A stretch of 41,894 bases of DNA from the NCBI GenBank assembly GCA_021151525.1, contig JAGKXD010000028.1:1-41894 (forward strand), written 5' to 3'. Position numbers and translations under genes: made by a program. The notes below the pieces were generated by a model. That model was not told the origin of the DNA, ran no database searches, and was given only the letters and a program-made list of their open reading frames with translations. This stretch comes from Cellvibrionaceae bacterium (GTDB lineage Bacteria > Pseudomonadota > Gammaproteobacteria > Pseudomonadales > Cellvibrionaceae). Shown piece by piece: positions 14,947-24,200 of the stretch. Within the stretch, counting starts at the first letter, position 1, and each line of letters opens with the position of its first letter.

Positions 14947-16734
14947 ATGAAAATCGGTTCAGCTGTCAGCGTCGGTTCGCAATTTATACGCACTCTTATT
15001 GGTTGTTTAACCCTTTCAAGTTTTATGGTTCAGGCTGCTCCTGCATCAAATGTTCATGATGCGGTTGTAGAGGCTATTGAATCAAACCCTGAGGTTCAGG
15101 CTAGCTGGCATACATTTAATGCGGCTACCTATCAAGTGGGTGAAGTGCGTGCGGGCTACATGCCTTCAGTTGACCTGTCCCTTAATGGCGGCAATGTGTC
15201 TCGTGACTTTGATGGTCGTGATCGCTACAACACCACCCAAGGCCAAATTTCATTAACCCAAAGCTTATTTGATGGTTTTAGAACCACGGGTCAAGTTGAG
15301 CATTTTGAAGGCGCACGCTTGGTGCGTTACTACGAGCTCTTGGAGAATGTTGAAACTACAGCTTTTGAAGCTGTGCGAGCCTATGAAGATGTCAGTCGCG
15401 AGCGGTCTTTGTTAAAGGCCGCTCGCGAAAACTATGCTAAGCACCAAGAGGTGTTTGCTCAGATTGAAGAACGAGTGACGTCTGGTGTGGGGCGTAAAGT
15501 AGATTTGGAACAAGTGGCTGGTCGTTTGGCGCTTGCCGAGACCAATCTCTTAACGGAAGCCTCCAACTTGCATGATGTAAACGCTCGTTACCTACGCATT
15601 GTTGGCCAATTGCCGTCAGCGGATTTGACTGAGTCTTCACTCTCGGAAACTAATCTGCCCGCAAATATTCGCGAAGCCTTGCAGCTGGCTTACCAAGGCA
15701 ATCCAGGTTTTCATGCAGCTATCAAAAATATTTCTGCAATGCAGGCAAACGTGACTGTTGAGCGTTCTGGCTACTTTCCGAAGGCTGAATTGCGTGCTCG
15801 TCAAGTTGCGAGCCGCAACACCAATGGGTTTGATGAACGAGTTGATGCCGCGCGTTATGGCGAAGAAAGTGCAATAGAGTTGGCGATTACCTACAATTTA
15901 TTTTCGGGTGGAGCTACACGTTCTGGTGTGCGCAGGGCGTTGGAAGAAGTAAATGCGGCGAAAGATCTGCGAGATAAGGCGTGCGTTGATTTACGCCAAA
16001 CCACACAAATTGCCTATAACGATTCGCAGCGCATTAGAGAACAATTGAAATCCTTAGATCAACATCGTCGTTCGAGCGATAAAGTTCGTACAGCCTATGG
16101 TGAACAATTCAAAATTGGCCAGCGTTCATTGTTGGATTTGCTTGATGCTGAGAACGAATACTTTCAGGCTAACCGTGCCTATACCAGTGCTTTATCTGAT
16201 TTAAATATTGCCCATGCGCGCACCTTGGCAGCAATGGGGAAATTGTTACCTGCACTTAACATAACGCGTGAATCTTTGGTGCAAGTTAAAGATGCTAAAG
16301 TTACCGACAACATTAAAATCGATGGCAGTAATGCTTGTCCAATTGAGGTTGGTGAAAGTTATACCCGTAAAGATCTTATTTCAGAAATGATCCGTTTAAG
16401 TGGCGATGCCTTGTTTGATGTCGGTAGCTCTGTATTAACCGCCAATGCAACACAGAAACTGGATGCGCTAATCCAAAAAATCAAAAGCACGCCGAAAGTC
16501 GTGCAGATTAAAGTTGATGGGCATACAGATAACACAGGAACTGATCTGATTAACATCCCTCTCTCGAAAGCACGAGCAGAGAGTGTCAAAAACTATTTTA
16601 TTTTAAATGGCTTGGATCAAATTGTTTATCAAACCGAAGGTTATGGTGCGACTCGTGCGGTAGGCGATAATGGTACAGACGTTGGTCGCACCGCAAACCG
16701 CCGTGTAGAGATTACTGTATCGCGGCAGGAATAA
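14947..16734 (+). CDS. TolC-family outer membrane protein fused to an OmpA C-terminal domain (LapE/AggA-like)
   Basis: A 595-residue outer membrane protein. A signal peptide (about 1-30, ending VQA-AP) is followed by a TolC-type outer membrane efflux domain (about 35-450), with the family's repeated layout and the AYNDSQRIREQ and AENEYFQANRAYTSALSDLN helices. After a linker comes an OmpA-like peptidoglycan-binding domain (about 475-595): GDALFDVGSS, GHTDNTG, LSKARAESV and GRTANRRVEI. Asp528 and Arg543 have the spacing of OmpA Asp271 and Arg286, which bind diaminopimelate. The protein should be the outer membrane duct for the adhesin, working with the LapB- and LapC-like proteins encoded next. 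In the Shewanella Bpf locus, as I recall it, the TolC-like AggA and an OmpA-domain protein are separate genes; here they are one. Confidence 0.9.
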   Translation: MKIGSAVSVGSQFIRTLIGCLTLSSFMVQAAPASNVHDAVVEAIESNPEVQASWHTFNAATYQVGEVRAGYMPSVDLSLNGGNVSRDFDGRDRYNTTQGQISLTQSLFDGFRTTGQVEHFEGARLVRYYELLENVETTAFEAVRAYEDVSRERSLLKAARENYAKHQEVFAQIEERVTSGVGRKVDLEQVAGRLALAETNLLTEASNLHDVNARYLRIVGQLPSADLTESSLSETNLPANIREALQLAYQGNPGFHAAIKNISAMQANVTVERSGYFPKAELRARQVASRNTNGFDERVDAARYGEESAIELAITYNLFSGGATRSGVRRALEEVNAAKDLRDKACVDLRQTTQIAYNDSQRIREQLKSLDQHRRSSDKVRTAYGEQFKIGQRSLLDLLDAENEYFQANRAYTSALSDLNIAHARTLAAMGKLLPALNITRESLVQVKDAKVTDNIKIDGSNACPIEVGESYTRKDLISEMIRLSGDALFDVGSSVLTANATQKLDALIQKIKSTPKVVQIKVDGHTDNTGTDLINIPLSKARAESVKNYFILNGLDQIVYQTEGYGATRAVGDNGTDVGRTANRRVEITVSRQE

Positions 16735-16750
16735 GCTGATTTATGTCATT

Positions 16751-16790
16751 AAAAAGCACAGTGTTCGTGAGAATGCTGTGCTTTTTTTGT
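16751..16790 (+). terminator. Terminator of the TolC-OmpA gene
   Basis: AAAAAGCACAG (16751-16761) pairs with CTGTGCTTTTT (16776-16786), followed by more T's. It separates this gene from the lapB-like operon, so the duct protein is made from its own transcript. Confidence 0.9.
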
Positions 16791-16822
16791 TTCTGAAACA
16801 AATAGTTATCGCAGATATAAAA

Positions 16823-16851
16823 TTGCAGAACTTGATTGTGGCGACTATATT
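16823..16851 (+). promoter_or_regulatory. Candidate sigma-70 promoter of the lapB-lapC-regulator operon
   Basis: TTGCAG (16823-16828) and TATATT (16846-16851) are separated by 17 bases. The -10 matches five of six bases, the -35 only three. It lies between the preceding terminator and the start at 16963, where a promoter is needed. Confidence 0.4.
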
Positions 16852-16962
16852 TAGCGTACCTTACCTTAATCGTACTGATGTGTTTGCGTAGTTCATTCGT
16901 CAGTGTAATGTTTTATTACTTTTTTATTTGATTGTGCGGATAGAAAATCACGGGAGTTTTGC

Positions 16963-19107
16963 ATGGTAACGCAACAAACTGGCGCCTTGGAAAAAGGCGG
17001 TCCCTTGTTGGAATGCTTGCTAATTCTTGCCCGAGCCCACGGGATATTGACGACTGCCGAGACACTTCTCTCAGGCTTGCCTCTCATTCACAATAAGTTA
17101 ACACCCTCATCTTTTTCTCGCTCGGCAAAACGCGCAGGCTTCACAAGCAAAATTATTGCACGTGATTTGTTAAAGTTAAATGATGCTTTGTTTCCCGTCA
17201 TTCTTTTGCTCAAAAATAATTCGGCGTGCGTATTGCTTGAGCTTAATAAAGATACACAGACGGCGCGTGTTGTTTTTCCTGAGCTTGGTAGTGCGCCAAC
17301 TCAAGTTGATATAGCCGCCTTGATAGAAATTTACGGTGGTCAGGTTATTTATGTTCGACCTGAGCAGCAATTTGATGCGCGTACAACCAGCATTGCCAAA
17401 GTAAATCGCGGTCACTGGTTTTGGAGTGCTATTAGTGAGCATCGCGAACTCTATCGAGATGTTTTGCTCACCGCATTTATTATCAACATTTTCGCGCTAG
17501 CATCACCTTTGTTTGTTATGAATGTGTATGACCGTGTTGTACCCAATCATGCAACAGACACGCTTTGGGTATTGGCGTTAGGAATTGTGTTGATGATCAG
17601 CGCTGATTTTGGTTTGCGCATGATGCGCGCTTGGTTTGTTGATTTGGCCGCGAGCAGAACGGACATAAAGCTCTCTGCAACAATTATGGAGCGGGTGCTT
17701 GGAATGAAATTATCTGAGCGTCCGGTGTCGGTTGGATCTTTTGCGTCCAGCTTGCAATCGTTCGAATCTATTCGCAGTTTTATTAGTTCAGCAACTGTAC
17801 TTTCTTTTGTAGATTTACCGTTTGTTTTATTGTTTACCGTTGTTATCGCCATTATTTCTTGGCCGCTCATTTTGCCTATTTTATTCGGCATAGTTGCTTC
17901 AATAATTTATGCCGCCGCAGTGCAACATAAGATGCACAGTCTTTCTGAAAACTCCATGCAGGCGTCTGCACAGCGCAACGCAATTCTTGTTGAAAGTTTA
18001 CAGGGGCTTGAAACTTTAAAAACTACAGGTGCAGAAGGGCGCATGCAGGCAATTTGGGAGCAAACAACTTTATTGCTTTCACGTACCTCAGTAAAAATGC
18101 GCATGCTTTCCGGTTCTGTGGGTGCGGGTACTGCGTGGATTCAGCAAGTGGTATCGGTCATTATTATTATTGTGGGTGTGTATTTAATTATTGATGGAAA
18201 TTTAACTCAAGGTGGTTTGATTGCGAGTTATATGTTGTCTGCCCGTGTGATGGGGCCAATCAGTCAAACGGCTGCTTTGTTGATGCAATATCATCAAGCA
18301 GCGACAGCCTTGACTAACCTAGAGCAAATCATGAATAAACCAGTGGATCGCCCAGTGGGCTCCAATTGGATTAGCCGCGCACGCTTGCAAGGTGGTATTG
18401 AGTTTAAGCAAGTTGGTTTTAAATATCCCAATGATGAGCGTGAAGTGTTGCGCAACATTTCGTTCAAAATTAATCCGGGTGAACGTGTTGCAATTTTGGG
18501 GCGCAATGGTTCCGGAAAAACAACTGTGGAAAAAATGATTGCGGGTTTGTATGAGCCAACAGAGGGAACCGTGCTTATCGATGGAATCGATATTCGCCAA
18601 CTCGACCCAGCAGAAGTGCGTCGTAACATTGGGTTTGTATCGCAAGATGTGAATTTGTTTTACGGCACGCTGCGCGACAATATTGCTATGGGTACGGGGC
18701 ACGTGTCTGATGAAGCTTTGTTAGATGCCGTGCGTTTAAGTGGATTAACGGAGTTTGTGAATCAACATCCTGCAGGATTGGCGATGCCTGTTGGCGAGCA
18801 CGGGCAATTGTTGTCGGGCGGTCAGCGTCAGAGCGTCACTATTGCGCGAGCTTTGTTAAATGATCCGGCCATTTTGTTATTCGATGAGCCCACCGGCTCT
18901 ATGGATCATTCAAGTGAGGAGGAGTTTAAACGTAATATTGCTGATTATTCCCAAGGTAAAACCATGGTGGTGATTACGCATCGAACATCGCTCCTGGAGT
19001 TGGTGAATCGCATTATTGTTATTGATGCTGGAAAAATTGTGGCAGATGGTGCGAAAGAACAAGTAGTCGAAGCTCTACGTCAAGGCCGTATTGGGAGGGC
19101 ATCATAA
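16963..19107 (+). CDS. lapB: Type I secretion ABC transporter, LapB/RtxB-like
   Basis: A 714-residue inner-membrane exporter subunit: an N-terminal C39-like domain (about 12-130), a six-helix membrane domain (about 155-440) and an ATPase domain (about 475-714) with Walker A GRNGSGKTT, signature LLSGGQRQS and Walker B AILLFDEPTGSMD. Aligning LARAHG with the family's ARYHG puts Pro14 at the catalytic Cys position, and the catalytic His region reads NSACVLL. The peptidase-like domain is therefore inactive, as is usual for LapA-type and RTX exporters whose substrates keep their N-terminus. GGGAG stands seven bases before the ATG. The stop overlaps the next start (TAATG). Confidence 0.93.
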   Translation: MVTQQTGALEKGGPLLECLLILARAHGILTTAETLLSGLPLIHNKLTPSSFSRSAKRAGFTSKIIARDLLKLNDALFPVILLLKNNSACVLLELNKDTQTARVVFPELGSAPTQVDIAALIEIYGGQVIYVRPEQQFDARTTSIAKVNRGHWFWSAISEHRELYRDVLLTAFIINIFALASPLFVMNVYDRVVPNHATDTLWVLALGIVLMISADFGLRMMRAWFVDLAASRTDIKLSATIMERVLGMKLSERPVSVGSFASSLQSFESIRSFISSATVLSFVDLPFVLLFTVVIAIISWPLILPILFGIVASIIYAAAVQHKMHSLSENSMQASAQRNAILVESLQGLETLKTTGAEGRMQAIWEQTTLLLSRTSVKMRMLSGSVGAGTAWIQQVVSVIIIIVGVYLIIDGNLTQGGLIASYMLSARVMGPISQTAALLMQYHQAATALTNLEQIMNKPVDRPVGSNWISRARLQGGIEFKQVGFKYPNDEREVLRNISFKINPGERVAILGRNGSGKTTVEKMIAGLYEPTEGTVLIDGIDIRQLDPAEVRRNIGFVSQDVNLFYGTLRDNIAMGTGHVSDEALLDAVRLSGLTEFVNQHPAGLAMPVGEHGQLLSGGQRQSVTIARALLNDPAILLFDEPTGSMDHSSEEEFKRNIADYSQGKTMVVITHRTSLLELVNRIIVIDAGKIVADGAKEQVVEALRQGRIGRAS

Positions 19108-20546
19108 TGAATGCTCCTCTTCCAGAAAAAGAGTTGTCTGGCGCTGAATTGTATTTTAAGAAGGTAGGGCAGTGGCTCGATAAAATTGGTATTCCCGCTA
19201 GCGCCTATATCGACAAAATTTATCAGCGTTGGCTTTCGCCTATTAATGAACAGTCGCACGACTGGTTGAGCGATGCCGATTGGGCGCGCGTACAACAAGA
19301 ACCCTTGCGTGCGCGCTTGTTGTTAAATTCAATTGCCATTGTGTTTTTAATTTTGTTGTTGTGGGCTGCATTTGCAAAAGTGGATGAAGTGGCGCGTGGT
19401 GAGGGTAAGGTTATTCCGTCGCAACAATTGCAAGTGATTCAGTCTTACGATGGTGGTGTTGTAAAAGAAATTTTGGTGCACGAAGGCGATGTGGTTAATA
19501 AAGGTGATTTGCTGGTGCGCATTGACCCTACGCGTTTTGTATCCAGCTTTCGGGAAAATAATGCGTCGCTAGTTTCTTTGGAGGCACGCGCTGCGCGATT
19601 AAAGGCGTTGACCACTAATGTTCCATTTGAGCTTCCGGCAGAAATTATTAGTTCGGCTCCTGATATTGCAGAGCACGAACGTTCACAATACGAAGCTAAT
19701 CGTCGTGAGTTGGATGAGCAGTTGAGTATTTCGCGCAGCCAATTGGAGCAGCGTCAACGCGAATTGCAAGAAGTGCGTGCAAAATTAGTTCAAGTGACAC
19801 GTGCGCTTGAGTTAGCAAATCAGGAGTTGGCCGTAACAACGCCTTTGTTAAAAAGTGGCGCTGTATCTGAAGTTGAAATTTTAAAGTTACAAGGTGAAGT
19901 TTCCAATGCGCAAGGCGCGCGTCAACAAGCTTTGGCGCAGGAGCAGCGTTTGTTGGCGGCGGTTGATGAAGCTGAAGGAAAGGTGCGTGAAGTTGAATTA
20001 AATGAAGTCAATAAATGGCGTGCCGAATTATCAGAAACCTTGGCAAAACTCTCCAGTTTGAGTGAAACGGGAACAGGCCTTGCGGACAAAATTAAATATT
20101 CAGAAATTCGCGCTCCTGTGCATGGAACCGTTCAAAAACTTCACACCAATACCTTAGGTGGCGTTGTACAGCCAGGTCATGATGTAATTGAAATAATTCC
20201 GCTGGATGACCAATTATTAATTGAAGCCAGAGTTGCACCAAAAGATATTGCATTTTTGCATCCCGGTGAAACGGCAATCGTGAAATTTACCGCCTATGAT
20301 TTTGCGATTTATGGCGGCTTAACCGGCAAGCTTGAACACATCAGTGCGGATACTATGAAAGACGATAAAGATAATGTCTTTTATTTGGTGCGTGTGCGTA
20401 CTGAGCGCTCTGGTTTCGATGCTTCGCTGCCGATCATGCCGGGTATGACTGCGCAAGTGGATATCTTGACCGGCAAGAAAACTGTTCTATCTTATTTACT
20501 GAAGCCTGTATTGCGGGCCAAACAAAATGCCTTAACCGAGCGCTAA
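19107..20546 (+). CDS. lapC: Type I secretion membrane fusion protein, LapC/HlyD-like
   Basis: A 479-residue periplasmic adaptor linking the ABC transporter to the outer membrane duct. It has a cytoplasmic N-terminus of about 70 residues, one membrane segment (71-91), a first half-lipoyl segment (QVIQSYDGGVVKEILVHEGDVVNKGDLLVRID), a long coiled-coil hairpin (about 160-320), a second half-lipoyl segment (YSEIRAPVHGTVQKL) and a beta-barrel part ending in a pro-secretion-like PIMPGMTAQVDILTGKKTVLSYLLKPV signature. It overlaps its neighbours on both sides by one base, so lapB, lapC and the regulator gene should be one translationally coupled operon. Confidence 0.93.
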   Translation: MNAPLPEKELSGAELYFKKVGQWLDKIGIPASAYIDKIYQRWLSPINEQSHDWLSDADWARVQQEPLRARLLLNSIAIVFLILLLWAAFAKVDEVARGEGKVIPSQQLQVIQSYDGGVVKEILVHEGDVVNKGDLLVRIDPTRFVSSFRENNASLVSLEARAARLKALTTNVPFELPAEIISSAPDIAEHERSQYEANRRELDEQLSISRSQLEQRQRELQEVRAKLVQVTRALELANQELAVTTPLLKSGAVSEVEILKLQGEVSNAQGARQQALAQEQRLLAAVDEAEGKVREVELNEVNKWRAELSETLAKLSSLSETGTGLADKIKYSEIRAPVHGTVQKLHTNTLGGVVQPGHDVIEIIPLDDQLLIEARVAPKDIAFLHPGETAIVKFTAYDFAIYGGLTGKLEHISADTMKDDKDNVFYLVRVRTERSGFDASLPIMPGMTAQVDILTGKKTVLSYLLKPVLRAKQNALTER

Positions 20547-21139
20547 TGCAGTCACTATTTGTCTCTCCATCTCACATAGAATCTCCGCGCTGGCAGCAGG
20601 CATTTCCTTCGGCTCATGTTTTGAGTAACGAACGTGAATTGCCTGAGGATCTGCGTGGGTCGCTTATTTGGGTTGTGCTCAGTGATGTATTTACGCTTGC
20701 GCACATTTCAAAATGGGCAGCTGCGGGCGCACGCGTAATTGGGCTCACACAAGCTGAAGATCCGCGCCAGGCCAAGCAAGTTTTAGAGGCGGGCGCGAGT
20801 GGCTATTTGCACTATTTGGCAGCGGCTCCGGTGTTGCAACAGGTGAGTCAGGTTGTTGAGATGGGTGGTTTGTGGCTCGGTGTGGATTTGATGCGGCAGT
20901 TAGTCTTCGCAACAGCCAATATTCTCCAGTCCGAACCGGAAAAAGTTCATTTGGATTTGTTAAGCGCGCGCGAGCAGGATGTTGCCAAAGCAGTCGCTGC
21001 GGGTAAGTCCAATAAAGAAGTTGCGCGCGAACTCGATATTACCGAGCGTACCGTTAAAGCTCATTTAAGCGCGGTGTTTGAGAAGCTGAATGTGCGTGAT
21101 CGTTTGCATTTAGTGTTGGTGTTGTCCGGTCGTCAATAA
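20546..21139 (+). CDS. LuxR/CsgD-like transcription regulator with atypical receiver domain
   Basis: A 197-residue regulator. The C-terminal LuxR helix-turn-helix is clear (LLSAREQDVAKAVAAGKSNK, then ITERTVKAHLSAVFEKLNVRDR). The N-terminal half keeps the receiver fold's second part (VIGLTQAEDPRQAKQVLEAGASGYL), but the acidic pair at the end of strand 1 is missing (LFVSPSH) and the phospho-acceptor region reads WVVLSDVF. Phosphorylation is therefore doubtful, as in CsgD-type regulators of biofilm matrix. The stretch WLGV occupies the place where VpsT-type c-di-GMP binders have W[FLM][TS]R, so that motif is not kept. It overlaps lapC by one base and precedes the adhesin, its most likely target (inference). 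Confidence 0.85.
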   Translation: MQSLFVSPSHIESPRWQQAFPSAHVLSNERELPEDLRGSLIWVVLSDVFTLAHISKWAAAGARVIGLTQAEDPRQAKQVLEAGASGYLHYLAAAPVLQQVSQVVEMGGLWLGVDLMRQLVFATANILQSEPEKVHLDLLSAREQDVAKAVAAGKSNKEVARELDITERTVKAHLSAVFEKLNVRDRLHLVLVLSGRQ

Positions 21140-21210
21140 AGAATTTTATTATTGCTCGTTCGTGGTTCCTTCTTAATTCCCTTTTTATGTGTTTATTGTC
21201 CTTTAGTCCA

Positions 21211-21229
21211 ATGGCGGTTTAAACGCCAT
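21211..21229. promoter_or_regulatory. Dyad ahead of the adhesin gene, possible operator or attenuator
   Basis: ATGGCG (21211-21216) and CGCCAT (21224-21229) are perfect inverted repeats around GTTTAAA. No T-run follows, so it is not a standard terminator. It lies 64 bases before the adhesin start and 72 bases after the regulator gene. Confidence 0.4.
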
Positions 21230-21292
21230 CCGCTAGACTTCTAAAAAATCCATCATTCCATCTTTTCTTTGTATCACCACTGGAGTTCTGTT

Positions 21293-24200
21293 ATGGCTAA
21301 TTCTGTTGCCACGGTTGCGTCTCTCGAAGGTCAAGCTTGGGCGAAAGGCCCTGATGGGAAATTACGCCCATTAAAAGTTGGCGATACTGTGGCCGCAGAC
21401 GAGGTAGTAGTAACCGCAAGTGGTGCGCATATAGAGCTGGATTTTGGTGATGGTCACCCCGTCACTATCGCAGGTGGTCAGGAAGTACTGATGAACCGCG
21501 ATTTGTGGACAGATTTAGCATCCGATAACAAAGAAGCGGCGGTTGATAATGAATCTGTTCAGCAGGCACTAACCGTACTCAATAATGGTGGTGATTTAAC
21601 CACTAGCTTAGATGAAACCGCTGCAGGTTTAGATGGTGGTGCGGCGAGCGAAGGTCATAGCTTTGTTGAGTTGACGCGTGTGGTAGAGCAAACCGATCCC
21701 AACGCATTCAACTTTGGTGCGACTAATGGCGATAACGGCGGTACGCCGAACACGCAAGGCTCCGCGCCTGCCAACAATGCGCCCTTGGTTGCTCCGCAAG
21801 GCTTTACCGGTGATGAAGATACAGTCATTAGTGGTCGTGTCATCGCTAATGATGTTGAAAACGACACTTTAACCTATGCCATTGTTGGCCAGCCTGCGAA
21901 TGGCGTAATTACCCTTGATACTGCAACGGGCGATTTCAAATATACGCCTAAGGCCAACTACAACGGCCCAGATAGTTTTGTTATTACTGTGACTGATGAT
22001 CATGGTAATAGCACAACCTCTACGGTTAACCTGTCAGTAACTCCGGTTAACGATGCGCCTGTCACCAATGATCAAAACCTAACAACCCCAGAAGACACGC
22101 CTATTTCTGGCCAAGTGGTAGCGACCGATATTGAAGGCGATACCCTGAGCTATAGCCTCTCGACCAATGCTGCTCACGGTACGGTTACGCTCAATGCTGC
22201 AACTGGTGGTTTCATCTACACCCCCAGCGCAGACTTCAACGGTTCCGATAGTTTTGTTGTGACGGTTAACGATGGCAATGGCGGTATAACCACCAGCACC
22301 ATCACGATTGGCGTCACCCCCGTTAACGATGCTCCAGTAACCAACGACCAAAACCTTACAACTGACGAAGATACTCCGCTGAATGGCGCTGTAGTGGCAA
22401 CCGATGTTGATGGTGATGTTCTTGTCTACTCGGTAACGACAGCTGCTACACACGGCACAGTAACTCTCGATGCCGCCACTGGAGCCTTTGTCTATACACC
22501 GGCAGCTAACTACAACGGCCCTGACAGCTTTGTTGTAACCATTGCAGACGGTAATGGCGGTACCACAACCAGCACAATCAACATTGGTGTAATCCCTGTT
22601 AACGATGCGCCTGTTACTGCAGATCAAAACCTCACCACGCCAGAAGATACGGCGATTTCCGGTCAGGTTGTTGCGAGCGATATTGAAGGCGATACACTGA
22701 CTTATGCTGTTTCCACCAGCGCAGCGCATGGCACGGTTACGCTTGATCCCGCTACCGGCGGCTTTGTTTATACCCCAAGCGCCAACTACAACGGCCCAGA
22801 TCAATTCGTGGTTAGCGTATCTGATGGCAACGGCGGTGTTAGTACGAGCCTTATTAAGATAGGTGTTACACCGGTTAATGACGCTCCAGTAACCTCAAAC
22901 CTAAATCTCACAACTCCTGAAGATACGGCGATTGCGGGCAAGGTTGTCGCCACTGATGTAGATAACGATGTTTTAACTTATTCAGTCGCATCAAACGCAG
23001 CGCACGGCAGCGTCACGCTCAATCCAGCCACTGGCAATTTCACCTATACCCCAAATACCAATTTCAATGGCAGCGACTCATTTACCGTCACCGTCAGCGA
23101 TGGCAAGGGCGGGGTGGTTACCAGTGTTATCAATATTGGTGTGACCCCCGTTAACGATGCGCCCACCACCAGCAACCAAAGTTTAACTACACCTCAAGAT
23201 ACGGCAATCAACGGCTCTATCAGCGCAACAGATCCGGACGGCGATACCTTGTCTTACAGCGTTTCTGGAAATCCCGGTCACGGTTCTGTAGTAGTGAACC
23301 CTACAACGGGTACGTTTACCTATACACCCACCACAGGCTATAACGGTAGCGATACATTTGTTGTAAAAGTGAGTGATGGTCATGGCGGTACAACTACCAG
23401 CACCGTGACCATAGGTGTTCAACCTCCAGTCGTTAACCATGCGCCTACGGCCAATGCTGATACAGCTTCCACCAACGAAGCTACCGCGGTGACTATTGCG
23501 GTTCGCGGCAACGATTCAGACCCAGATGGCGATGCCTTAACCGTATCTGGCGTAACCCAGGGTTCACATGGTTCTGTGGTGATTGATGCGGTTACGGGTA
23601 ACCCCATCTACACCCCCAATGCCGGTTTCACCGGAAGTGATTCATTCACCTATACCATTAACGATGGTAATGGTCACACGGCATCTGCCACGGTTAACGT
23701 AACCGTAAACGCGGTTGCGCCAGTCAATCATGCGCCAACCGCTAATGCCGATACAGCCTCCACCAATGAATCTACCGCGGTAACTGTTGCAGTTCGCAGT
23801 AACGATACAGACCCAGATGGCAACGCCTTAACCGTAAGTGGTGTAACTCAGGGTGCAAATGGTTCAGTGGTGATTGATGCCGTTACCGGCAACCCAATCT
23901 ACACCCCCAACGCCGGTTATACAGGTACCGACACCTTTACTTACACCATTGATGACGGTCATGGCGCTACCTCTACCGCATCCGTCACTGTAACCGTTAA
24001 CGCTGTCGCTCCAGTCAACCATGCGCCGGTGAGTGTTGCAGATAACATTACCGTTGCAGAAGGTGCAACGGCGACTAGCTTAAACGGTGGCGCGACTAGT
24101 GTGCTGGCAAACGATACTGACGCCGATGGAAACACCTTGTCTGCTGTTTTGGTGTCAGGGCCTGCGCATGGCACCTTGACGCTTAATGCTAATGGCACCT

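Noticed and set aside
20546..21139. c-di-GMP-binding VpsT-type regulator
   Set aside because: The W[FLM][TS]R motif is not present; WLGV stands at the matching place.
22079..22804. A 241-codon open frame on the minus strand inside the adhesin gene, and many similar ones to about 36741
   Set aside because: They follow the repeat register of the plus-strand gene, have odd Cys/Ile/Arg- or Pro/Val-rich composition and lack ribosome binding sites; they are shadows of low-stop repeats.
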